From Blastobasis lacticolella (lineage: Eukaryota > Arthropoda > Insecta > Lepidoptera > Blastobasidae), in the NCBI GenBank assembly GCA_905147135.1, contig LR990044.1, positions 17,488,122 to 17,552,121 on the forward strand: a stretch of DNA of 64,000 nucleotides, written 5' to 3'. Under the pieces are notes generated by a model. It was not told where the DNA came from, did not search any database, and saw only the letters and a program-made list of their open reading frames with translations. A program made the translations under genes and the position numbers. Below, in pieces: positions 55,307 to 64,000 of the stretch. Within the stretch, counting starts at the first letter, position 1. The number at the start of each line of letters is the position of its first letter.

Positions 55307-58201
55307 CTATTTCGAAGAGCTAGTAGTACACCATACATTTTTGTCATTGATATATTCATCAATTTTATAATAGGCTTTTTTCATTAAAGTTGTTTTCACC
55401 TTATCTTTAAATTGTAATTCAGGCAAATTAATAATACATTCAGGAATATGATTATAAAATCTTATACAGTTACCCATGAAAGATGAATTTACTTTACTTA
55501 GCCTGAACAACGGTGTTACCAGTTTATTTTTGTTTCTTAAATTGACATTATGAATATCAGTATTTTTAGCAAATTGGGTAATATGCTTTCTAACATACAT
55601 AATATTATCAAATATATATTGACTTGAGAAAGTCAATACATCAATTTCTTTAAACAATTCTTTGAGCGAATCACGTCGACGTAATCCATATATTGCTCTT
55701 ACAGCTCGCTTTTGTAGTTTGAAAATGATGTCACTATCAGCACACTTGCCCCATAGTATGATGCCGTATGACATAATACTATGAAAATAACTATAATAAA
55801 CTAATCTAGCTGTATTCACATCCGTTAGCCTCCTTATTCGCCACACGGCAAATGCAGCCGAACTTAACCTACTAGCCAATGATTCAATATGTGGGCCCCA
55901 TTGAATTTTTGAATCTATATTAACGCCTAAGAAAGTAGTTTTCTCTACCAACTCAAGTTGCGTTTTATCTAATATAACATTACATTGATTACTTTGTACA
56001 TTAGGGAGGCAAAAATGAACGCATTTTGTTTTTTTAGAGTTTAAGACTAAGTTATTAATCGTAAACCAATGAAGCACATTCTGAAGAACACAGTTTACTT
56101 CGTCTATATTATTATCTTTCCTATTAATTTTAAATATCAGTGAAGTGTCGTCAGCAAACAAGACTATACCAGCAATATTCTGCACCATGTATGGAAGGTC
56201 ATTTATATATACAAGAAAGAGAAACGGCCCCAATATAGATCCTTGTGGCACTCCAATGCTCACTTTCCCACCCGCAGATAACTCGCCATTTACATTTACT
56301 TTTTGAACTCTACCTTCTAAGTATGATTTCATCATTTCAAGACTATCATGCGTAAAACCGTAATGTTTTAATTTTAGTAATAGTGTTGAATGATTTACAC
56401 AATCAAATGCTTTAGACAAATCACAAAAAACACCTACTGCATTATGATGTTCTTCCCAAGCGCCAAAAATTTGTTGAATGAGGCTAATACCAGCTTCGGT
56501 AGTATTGCGGCCTTTTGTGAAGCCATATTGTTGTTGATGAAATAATTTATTACTGTTAAAGTGCACAATCATTTGACTTAACATGATTTTTTCAAAGATT
56601 TTACTGAAAACGGGCAGGATGGATACCGGTCTAAAATTATTCAAACTATTTTTACAACCTGATTTGAATAATGGCACCACTTTACTGATTTTCATGAGGT
56701 CGGGGAAAACACCTACTTCGACGCAAGCATTAAAAATGTAAGCTAAATACGGTGCTAAAATATAAACAACAGTACTTATAACTCTAACTGACATTCCCCA
56801 AATATCTTCCGTATTTTTCAACTTAATGCTTTTAAAAGCTTTAATGATAGTTTTAGCGTCTACTTCGGAATAACAAAAGCCATTTTCACAGGCACCTATA
56901 TTTTCTTTTAACAAGTTTTCTGCACTAATTGGGCACGAGTTTAGCAGCGAGGTAGTTTTAATCGGTATTTCGGTAAAAAATTTTTGGAACAACTCTGCCA
57001 CTTCTTTATTTGCGGTACTCGTTCCGGTTTCTGTTTTGATTTCATAATGTGTATCACGAGGCTTTGTTTTCCCTGCCTCCTTATTTATTACATTCCACAC
57101 AGTCTTAGCCTTGTTTGAAGACGAACTTATAATTTTCTTATAATGCTGTGATTTTGCAATTAGACAAACTTTCTTAAACGTTTTTGAATATTTTTTGACA
57201 TATTCTACAAAATCTTTATCATGGCAATAAGCTCGCTGACCGTATAGTTCAAACATTCTATCTCTGCTTTTGCGGATACCTAAAGTAGCCCAATCACTAA
57301 ATTTAGATTTACAGTTACTTTTTATTCTTTTTTGCGTAAAAACACTTTGATAAACATTATTGACAGAATTGAACATATCAGAAAATAAAATGTTTGGGTC
57401 ATGAGAATCAAGAGAAAGGCCGGCAATGGTCTCCGATAAGGCTTGTTTGAAGTGTTCAATTCTCCTTTGAGTAATTGGTCTTGTAATTATTTCATTGATA
57501 TTACATTGTTCCGTAAAATCAAAAACAACGAATTGTCCACTATGGTCAGATCTTGTAAAATTTATAATAGCCTTTTCGTTGACCTCGCAACAGCAGAACA
57601 CATTGTCGATGCAAGTCGCTGATGATTCTGTGCATCGTGTCGGCTCTAAAAATACATAATTAAGATTAAAACTACGAAATAAGCTTATTATTCTCTTACT
57701 AAACGTTGTTTTTTCTAGTAAATTAACATTAAAGTCTCCACAAACGATTACCTTTTTTTTACACGTACAAAGTCTTTCTAAAACTTGTTCCATAGTTTTT
57801 TCAAAAATCTCAAAGTTTTCATTGTATGGTGGCCTATACACACAAAGTATGATGCACTTTTCTAGCTCTACGCAGGATAACTCAATCTTATGTTCAACTG
57901 AGAGGCCAGAAACATCTTTCCGGTCTTTCGATTTAATATTTTGCCGTACTGCAATTAATGAACCACCACGGGAAATAGATTTCCGATTAAAACAACTAAT
58001 TATATTATAGTTAGATAAATTAAATGACATCTCAGATTCTCTCAGCCAGTGCTCAGTTAAACATAAAACTTCTACAGGAGTTTTCTTTAAATATAATTCT
58101 ATTTCATGTTCTTTGCCAGAAAAACCTTGTATATTTTGATGAATTAATCGTAAACAATTCTTGGGCTTTTCTTTTGTCTTAAAATCTAGTTTAAAGAGCA
58201 T
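55307..58201 (-). CDS. LINE ORF2: endonuclease and reverse transcriptase, intact
   Basis: 964 codons, ATG at 58201, no stops. Residues about 15-235 form an apurinic-type endonuclease with motifs RLIHQNIQGF, LTEHWL, YRPPY, GDFNVN and SDHSGQF. Residues about 480-750 form the RT: NNFRPVSILPVFSKIFEK, QYGFTKGRNT, FCDLSKAFDCVNH (palm Asp), GVPQGSILGPFLF, LFADDTSLIF (catalytic Asp-Asp), then LGVNIDSKIQW. The C-terminus is a thumb-like region (SIMSYGIILWG, LQKRAVRAIYGL). The motif style suits the CR1/Daphne-like group, but the clade is uncertain. All catalytic motifs are present, so the copy is young and might still be active. I see no ORF1, and the 5' side meets SINE A at about 58235, so the element may be 5'-truncated. 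It lies between the two PSI genes, antisense to them. Confidence 0.9.
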   Translation of the reverse strand: MLFKLDFKTKEKPKNCLRLIHQNIQGFSGKEHEIELYLKKTPVEVLCLTEHWLRESEMSFNLSNYNIISCFNRKSISRGGSLIAVRQNIKSKDRKDVSGLSVEHKIELSCVELEKCIILCVYRPPYNENFEIFEKTMEQVLERLCTCKKKVIVCGDFNVNLLEKTTFSKRIISLFRSFNLNYVFLEPTRCTESSATCIDNVFCCCEVNEKAIINFTRSDHSGQFVVFDFTEQCNINEIITRPITQRRIEHFKQALSETIAGLSLDSHDPNILFSDMFNSVNNVYQSVFTQKRIKSNCKSKFSDWATLGIRKSRDRMFELYGQRAYCHDKDFVEYVKKYSKTFKKVCLIAKSQHYKKIISSSSNKAKTVWNVINKEAGKTKPRDTHYEIKTETGTSTANKEVAELFQKFFTEIPIKTTSLLNSCPISAENLLKENIGACENGFCYSEVDAKTIIKAFKSIKLKNTEDIWGMSVRVISTVVYILAPYLAYIFNACVEVGVFPDLMKISKVVPLFKSGCKNSLNNFRPVSILPVFSKIFEKIMLSQMIVHFNSNKLFHQQQYGFTKGRNTTEAGISLIQQIFGAWEEHHNAVGVFCDLSKAFDCVNHSTLLLKLKHYGFTHDSLEMMKSYLEGRVQKVNVNGELSAGGKVSIGVPQGSILGPFLFLVYINDLPYMVQNIAGIVLFADDTSLIFKINRKDNNIDEVNCVLQNVLHWFTINNLVLNSKKTKCVHFCLPNVQSNQCNVILDKTQLELVEKTTFLGVNIDSKIQWGPHIESLASRLSSAAFAVWRIRRLTDVNTARLVYYSYFHSIMSYGIILWGKCADSDIIFKLQKRAVRAIYGLRRRDSLKELFKEIDVLTFSSQYIFDNIMYVRKHITQFAKNTDIHNVNLRNKNKLVTPLFRLSKVNSSFMGNCIRFYNHIPECIINLPELQFKDKVKTTLMKKAYYKIDEYINDKNVWCTTSSSK

Positions 58202-58235
58202 CCTTTGTCCTTAGATTAAAATAATATGGTTTGGA

Positions 58236-58766
58236 TCTTGGCGTCAATGTCCCGGTTGAACTCTGGCATGCGAGAGCCAGAGTACCTTGAGTATGATCCA
58301 GGATCAGATAGTTAGAGTGGACCAACTGCGATCTGACCTCCGGGATCTGTTTCATAGATACACATGCGGTCCGGCTGTGCTTGGCATTGTCGGACACTGA
58401 CCCGCTCTGACTGGTATTGTCGGACATGGTCCGGCCGTTGAAGGCGTGAGGTGCTCCGGTCTTGGGGCGGCCAACATGTCACTGTGTGTTTCCTTCCTAC
58501 TTTCCTACCCCTCCTCTTTGACGATTGAAAGAGATGTTTAATATCCTACTCAATAAAGAAAATTTTGATTTGATTTGTTTTTTGACAAATCAAATCAAAA
58601 TTTTGTGACTCACATGTGAAGGTTTTATCACGATGTTTTCACTCACTGTAAGAGTATCGGTTAGTATTCAACTAATAATATAACTACATAACTCAGAAAA
58701 GAGTTATTACAAACCGATACCTTGGGGTACAAGTCGTACCCCGTAACCATTAGACGACTAACGCTC
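58236..58766 (-). repeat. SINE A split by repeat F
   Basis: The left part 58236-58350 (GGCGTCAATGTCCCGGTTGA, GATCTGACCTCCGGGATC) and right part 58600-58766 (TTTTATCACGATGTTTTCAC, AACTCAGAAAAGAGTTATTA, GACGACTAACGCTCC) are consecutive SINE A sequence separated by the insertion. Confidence 0.75.
58368..58577 (+). repeat. Repeat F insertion
   Basis: GGTATTGTCGGACATGGTCC, CGGCCAACATGTCACTGTG, CTTCCTACTTTCCTACCCC, an AATAAAG, and a TTTGATTTGATTTG tail; matches 7780-7885. The tail forms one arm of the foldback at 58559-58604. Confidence 0.6.
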
Positions 58767-59361
58767 CATGGAAAAGTTTTCGAGTGCCGACACCTATCCA
58801 ATTTTCTCCGAATACTTTCGGATTACTATGCTGGACCGATTAAGTTGAAACTTGGTACACATAAGTATCAATTTCAGTGACCAGAACGCAGACGTGTAAC
58901 GTAAATGGACAAATTTCGAATGACGGCAAGACGTCGCGTCTCTTCTTCTTCTAGACCTTTATGAGACCGTCTAGATCTTCGGCTGTGTCACAAGGCGGTC
59001 CCTGAGTTGAACCTCACGTGTGGTGATGTTGGTTCCGGTGCAGGCAGGCGATGATGTGGGCGGAGGGGATAATACCCTCACAGTATTTGGTTTACGTTTA
59101 GTCTAAGTAATAAGGTTCAAATTGGTCGGTGAAGCCGATTAACCCAAGCAGGAACGGTTTTCAAGTAGGTATTTATGTTAAACCAAGGATAAGTAATGTT
59201 GCCAACAAATATCAGCTTGACTTGCGGCTTTTCTCTTCCTACCAAGGAATCAAGCCCTCAGGCGCACTTGCTAACGGAGCATTCTCGAAGATAATGCAAA
59301 TAACAGGCCCATTGTCAGTCTCAGATAGTAACAACCTAACTCGATATATAATAATAATCAT
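58767..59361. other. Intergenic, nothing recognised
   Basis: No supported gene. The 118-codon frame at 59129-59485 runs into SINE A and is not credible. Confidence 0.3.
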
Positions 59362-59673
59362 CTTGGCGTTACTATCCCGGTTCTGCTCTCGAGGGGCTGG
59401 GACCGCTTTAACCATGATCCGCCAGATAATTACTATAGAGCGACTGCCGATTTCCGTGACCCTGATAACAGGGGAACCTGACTAGATTGGATCACGATTA
59501 CACACACATTCAGTCACCTGAATGTGCAAGTTTCAACACGATATTTTCCCTTACCGTAAAGGCATCGGTTAGGGTCCAACCAATGTACTTCACTCAGAAA
59601 AGAGTCATTGGTACATAGCAGCACTGCGGTTCGAACCCGCTACCTCGGGGTACGAGTCGGACCACTGACGCTT
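59362..59673 (-). repeat. SINE A copy
   Basis: CTTGGCGTTACTATCCCGG to the head GCGGTTCGAACCCGCTACC and CCACTGACGC, with an ATAATAATC tail. Confidence 0.85.
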
Positions 59674-60504
59674 TTCTGCAGACGGCCAGAAATAATAATG
59701 ACGAGAAACAAATCCTATGCGAGCCACAGACCTTTAAGATGGCGTCTGAGCCCAGTATATAGCCCAAAACTCGGAAGCGAAACTTACCATGGTGAGATGA
59801 CGGTCAAAGAAGTTAAGAAAATTGTCACAGTGCAAACTTACATAACGAACAATTAGTTTGGATGATATCGTTGAAATAACATCATCTCCATGTAGTGTCT
59901 ACAATAATAATAGTCAAATTCTGGCACCAATTCAACGACTATAAGAAATAGTGGTTTAAGGTTTCATAATTGCCACTTCTTAAAGATGAACGAAACGTAC
60001 GACAGTTTCTAGACGACGGATGTATTCCACAACATGTTCTGAGCGTACAAAACGTTAGGACCGTATTTAATAACATTTTATATTACGTCAGCGCATTTCC
60101 TTCCATCTGCATCATGTTGATTAGCTAGTTTCTTACGTATGCGTTTTAGTTATAACATGCAATGGATGAGCAAAGTACGAGCATAAATGCCTCATCCTTA
60201 TACGCTGCCCGCCTCCCGTAATAACAATTGTATAAAGTCTTGTAATCGCGACTAAGATTGTAAACACCATTTTATTGTGTAGCACTCAACGAAAACAAAC
60301 TACACAAATACAATACCCTGTAATTTATAAACACTTGTAATAAATTCAATTATTGTCTCACTGATTCATATCTAAGTCTTTAAAAGAATGGAGCGAAGAG
60401 CACTAGTGGCTTTTTACAAGATAACGCGGTCCAGTGCGGAGGATTCTTGTAAAGCTCAGTTCTGATCAAGTGTCGTGAGAAAATCTTGAATTGGTTCCGC
60501 GAGA
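59674..60504. other. 5' region of the second PSI-domain gene
   Basis: No other gene. The sequence just upstream of 60505 (TCCGCGAGAATG context) is compatible with a short 5' UTR; no TATA box recognised. Confidence 0.4.
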
Positions 60505-61236
60505 ATGAATTACGTAGCGATTTATCTTGTACAAGTCATGAGTCTAGCGGAAGTTCTGTCCGAGATGACGCTCAACATGCACGCCGAGAAAGTGAACACG
60601 CATAGCTACTGCCGTGCGTTCACGAACTGCTGGGACTGCAAGCGGTTCGCTCACGGTTGTCAGTGGTGCCACGACTACGGATGTACACACGACAGCCAGC
60701 TGCACTGCTCGAACAAAGTGGTCCTCAACAACATATACAACGTCGACGAGTCAAATCATCGCTGCACCGAGATAGTGTCAGTGAGAGAGATGTACTTCCC
60801 GGCGAATGTCAGAAGGCTAATCGTGTTGAATCTGCAGGTTGACGATACAACGATATACGATCACGATGTGGAGTGCGAGATAGTGGTGGAAGATAAGTAC
60901 GTAGTGGTACCAGGAGGGTTCAGCCGAGAAGCTATAGTTTGTGAAGAGGTACCGCTTAAGATCAACGAAAAAGTCAGCCTGGCTCATGTAAGGGTGCGGT
61001 GGGGAGGCGCCGAACCGTATTCGAACACTGTGCTGATGATTATCTACGACTGTCGGAGACTCGCTCATAGTTGCAGTGGCTGCCAAAGGCTCAATAAAGA
61101 TTTCAACTGCGGCTGGTGCGAAGACACCAAGACTTGCAGTGTACTGGAAGAATGCCCGAGGCAGTATGGACAATGGGTGGACAAGAATAGCAAATGTTCG
61201 ACAGCAACCACACGAAAAGTTACGTTCGCATTTTAA
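60505..61236 (+). CDS. Secreted PSI-IPT-PSI protein, plexin-ectodomain-like (paralog 2)
   Basis: 243 codons. The N-terminus (MNYVAIYLVQVMSLAEVL) is a weak signal peptide. Residues 36-87 form a PSI domain (CRAFTNCWDCKRF, GCQWCHDYGCTH). Residues 88-182 are IPT/TIG-like, with TIYDHDVECE and VRVRWGGAEPYSNTVLMIIY. Residues 183-231 form a second PSI domain (SCSGCQ, NCGWCEDTKTC, W, C). It aligns with paralog 1 throughout, with all PSI cysteines and the WGG.(D/E)P(F/Y)SN motif shared, but lacks the 50-residue charged segment after the signal peptide. It is well diverged, so the duplication is not recent. Codon use is GC-richer than the flanks. AATAAA at 61733-61738. Function unknown; an extracellular role is inferred from cysteine pairing and the likely signal peptide. 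Confidence 0.85.
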   Translation: MNYVAIYLVQVMSLAEVLSEMTLNMHAEKVNTHSYCRAFTNCWDCKRFAHGCQWCHDYGCTHDSQLHCSNKVVLNNIYNVDESNHRCTEIVSVREMYFPANVRRLIVLNLQVDDTTIYDHDVECEIVVEDKYVVVPGGFSREAIVCEEVPLKINEKVSLAHVRVRWGGAEPYSNTVLMIIYDCRRLAHSCSGCQRLNKDFNCGWCEDTKTCSVLEECPRQYGQWVDKNSKCSTATTRKVTFAF

Positions 61237-61502
61237 GGCCGACAAAAATATGCTACGGTTGAAAAATAACAAGGCAGTAATAATGGACTCTTTGAATGGG
61301 TGTAATAGGTTCATATAATAATAACACCAACCCCTATATGTGAACAAAATCAATCTATCTATGGTTATTTAATGATACTCGCGGTTACTAAAAGTTACAC
61401 ACGTGCAAAGGCCAAGGAAATGCCATTTGATGTAAAATTGACTTAGAAACCAAGAGTATACTCTGAGGATTGGAATATATAATGTGGATATGGAGGATAT
61501 AA

Positions 61503-61705
61503 TCACTACATAGTATAAAACAAAGTCGCTTTCTCTGTCCCTATGTCCCTTTGTATGCTTAAATCTTTGAAACTACGCAACGGATTTTGATGCGGTTTTT
61601 TTTAATAGATAGAGTGATTCAAGAGGAAGGTTTTTAAGTAAGAAAAAAAGGGTAGGTTAGGGTAAAATAGGTGTACGCGTACGAAGTCGCGCCGGGTCCA
61701 CTAGT
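61503..61705 (+). mobile_element. Helitron-like element
   Basis: TATAAAACAAAGTCGCTTTC start, CTACGCAACGGATTTTGATG, GAGTGATTCAAGAGGAAGG, then ACGCGTACGAAGTCGCG hairpin, GGGTCCA and CTAGT at 61701-61705. The simplest copy of this type here. Confidence 0.55.
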
Positions 61706-62269
61706 TATATTATAATCAATAGTCATTGTTGTGAATAAAGATGAAGTGACTGGGATAAAGAATAGCATACTCAGCAGATTTATTCATATAGATGTGATGA
61801 ATGAAAATAGGTTATGGAAAATGATTTATTAAATTTAAGCGACAGGAATGAACGGAAGACTTAGACGGTCAAATCGAAGAAGTTTTATAAAACAAGATGC
61901 TCAAAACAATAGTGAAGACCAACCGACGTGAGTGTATGAAACAGTGAAATGTGTAGAAAGTAAATATATTAATAGTTTCTTGAATGAGGCTCCAGCAAAT
62001 GACAGCTGGATCGTGCCTGTTCTCATCGAGAAAAAAATCAGCACAAATATAACACCACAGAAGATCGATAGTGATAAGCGAAAAAGCGAATATTCAACTG
62101 TTTTAGTGGACATTACTGACCCCTTCGATGATGTCACGTGATAGGCCCGCCAACACAACTGGTATATCGCCCGCGGGGGGTGGTAGGGTGAAATTTCAAA
62201 GATATTTGTTTGGCACGCAGCCCTTTTAAGCAATATTTCCTCATGTTGGCTTTTGCACCTGGTTATCGG
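61706..62269. other. Intergenic, nothing recognised
   Basis: Contains AATAAA at 61733 (possible end of the PSI gene transcript). A 69-codon frame near 61932-62141, ending VLVDITDPFDDVT, has no recognised family. Confidence 0.35.
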
Positions 62270-62650
62270 ATTTGAGTGAACGATCAATCCGTGTAGTTCT
62301 AAACGGTTACACGTCTGATCTTAAGGATATCGACGCGGAAGTTCCTCAGGGGACGGTGCTTTTTTTTTAATTTAGACAAGATAGGCATTTGACGGCCATC
62401 TCAATTGTTGAGAAGCGCTTCATCCTTATGTCGTAGATCCACATGAGCCGCTTTAGTTCAACCTTTAAAATGCGTACGGCCAAGGAATGGAACGCATTAC
62501 CTGCGGGTGTGTTCCCTGATAATTATAATCTAGATGCTTTCAAGGCCAGAGTGAATAGGCTGATCCCAGACAGGCATGCTCCATCATCGGCCGCATCGTC
62601 ACTTACCACCAGGTGAGATGGCGGTCAAATGCCTGGGTAGTCAAATTATA
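62270..62650 (+). mobile_element. LINE C fragment with internal deletion
   Basis: First RSIRVVLNGYTSDL and EVPQGTVL (RT GVPQG region), then a jump to the C-terminus: [54 protein letters not shown] and the 3' UTR word GCGGTCAAATGCCTGG. Most of the RT between the two is missing. Confidence 0.7.
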
Positions 62651-64000
62651 AAAAAAAGATGAACGCGGGGCGCAGTTTGTCAAAAACACTTATAAAATTA
62701 CCCCAAACCATCCCCGTCCTCACCTACCTCACCACGGGAGATACACATGTTGTGTTGTTGATCTATAGCGAGACCGCCGATATATGGGGTGTTAGAGTCC
62801 ACCAACGAAGTAACACCATATCAACGTTCGGTGCTAATTTACTCTTCAAACCCTCTGAAATGATTGAGCCTCCGAGTCAGAGCAATAATAGAGCGGATGC
62901 AAAAGGCAGTCTTCTACAGGCAGGTAATAAAAGGATCGAAATTTCACCAGTGTTAAGACATGTGGAGTGTACCCGGGCACCTCCAGACTTCAAATAACAA
63001 ATTTCAGAGGCGGTCTGGTAAGTAAACGGCCTCAAAGACTAACCCTTAAACCCTAAAAGTGACTAGTCTTAGAGGCAGATCAGCTTCTGGGGTAGACCAG
63101 ATATGGGTACGGCTCCATTTTCATCACCGCGGTCAGGAGATCGGGATGCTGCCAAACGAGGAGAGTATGTCAAAACTATCTACAAAAATGTGGACGAGGA
63201 TCAAGTCTGGCAGTGGACTGCTGTGGGCTATTGCTATGAAAGAAGGTTGTCAATAATGATGTTTAGAATTTCAATTAGTATAAGATCAATTTCCAATACT
63301 GACGTAGAGTTTACAGTTTCTAGTTTTTGTAACCATTATTTTATATTTTTAGATTATTGAAGAATTGAAGGATAAAGTATCCAATGTTAATACAAGTTAC
63401 ATTACTAGTTGTACTTTGCATCAGATGGACTGTGTACTTGATGGCTTTTAGAGTTAAAAAACAGATACTATTAAATTAATACTGATACTCGTACTTGATC
63501 AGTGACACACTTCAGCAGATTTAGGATGGTTAATCGTGTGAGTGAAGGTTTTACAATCAAAAAAATATTTTTTCACAGAAATCTAAGTAAGGAAAGTAAA
63601 GTAAACATAATAGTTTCGATTTCTGTGATTGTGTTATTAGATTAAGTAAGTATATCTACATAGACAATATATAAAAGGACCACTAGCTTGATAAAAAAAA
63701 ATTCAATTTCACTGAAATGTTGACTTGGTAACAAAAAGAAATAAACCTTTGAAATTGTCACCTACTGCTAGTGAAGTTCTTGTAGCTTTTTAATAATGAA
63801 AATGTATATTTTATATTAAATTTTGTACATACCTTTTAGTAAAAGCGTTGTTTTATTTCCTTACTTATTTTATTACCATTCCCTTACTATAAAACATTAA
63901 AAGTTAATAATGTTTTTATTAAAGGACAGTCTTTTAATTTTACCTCTAACAATCTATAAGGTTCTCCCAAAAGTATCTACATAAAATTTGAAAATCTTCT
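62651..64000. other. Right end of window, nothing firm
   Basis: A 112-codon frame at 62659-62997 has no recognised domain. 63200-63250 has CTGGCAGTGGACTGCTGTGG, a LINE 3'-end word. Otherwise AT-rich and unassigned. Confidence 0.35.

Noticed and set aside
58191..58427. 78-codon frame upstream of the LINE ORF as a possible ORF1
   Set aside because: It is SINE A and repeat F sequence read by chance, not a LINE ORF1.
61901..62287. 128-codon minus-strand ORF
   Set aside because: No motif; it overlaps other short frames and runs into LINE-derived sequence.
62659..62997. 112-codon plus-strand ORF
   Set aside because: No recognised domain or gene context; kept only as unassigned.

Overview
This window is animal nuclear DNA and is best explained as a piece of a moth or butterfly (Lepidoptera) genome. 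The evidence is a ZAD-C2H2 zinc-finger gene, an intron-containing gene of the insect MBF2 family, AT-rich sequence, and dense debris of non-LTR retrotransposons, tRNA-headed SINEs, foldback MITEs and CTAGT-ended Helitron-like fragments of kinds common in Lepidoptera. There are no bacterial or viral features. All calls come from reading the sequence. No database search was run, so family names rest on recognised motifs.

Host genes, from left to right. (1) A single-exon ZAD/C2H2 zinc-finger gene lies at 5734-7338 (+). It has an internal in-frame duplication of fingers, and past finger 8 further finger sequence is broken by frameshifts. (2) A three-exon MBF2-like secreted-protein gene lies at 40687-44282 (+), with exons 40687-40869, 43573-43655 and 43997-44282. 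Its fold is followed by an unusual acidic, Ala/Gly-rich tail. (3) Two paralogous genes with intact uninterrupted reading frames, at 52066-52905 and 60505-61236 (both +), each encode a small cysteine-rich protein. The layout is PSI - IPT/TIG-like - PSI, which looks like the PSI1-IPT1-PSI2 stretch of a plexin ectodomain with no Sema domain, membrane anchor or cytoplasmic GAP. This gene pair is the most interesting thing in the window.

Mobile DNA fills much of the rest. The 964-codon LINE ORF at 55307-58201 (-) is open throughout and keeps endonuclease and reverse-transcriptase motifs. It sits between the two PSI genes. An RTE-type LINE is present as two nearly identical 5'-truncated copies (3781-5082 + and 36490-37283 -) and several decayed ones. 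A Jockey-like LINE (17705-19090 -) has inserted into another LINE (16290-20690 +). Short 3' ends of several LINE families are scattered throughout. Two tRNA-derived SINE families, called SINE A and SINE B here, have about ten and six copies or pieces. Nested insertions are common: RTE inside a MITE, MITE inside a Jockey relic, RTE inside SINE A, a repeat inside SINE A, and a SINE B tail inside SINE A.

A signal not explained by ordinary annotation is a set of five short, perfect or near-perfect inverted duplications with spacers of 2-8 bases (19.8, 25.7, 28.3, 49.9 and 58.6 kb). In at least three of them one arm replaces or interrupts the sequence expected from sibling repeat copies. This looks like repeated foldback template switching during replication or repair.

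The genes do not form an operon-like unit. The only functional grouping is the PSI gene pair, which looks like a local duplication.
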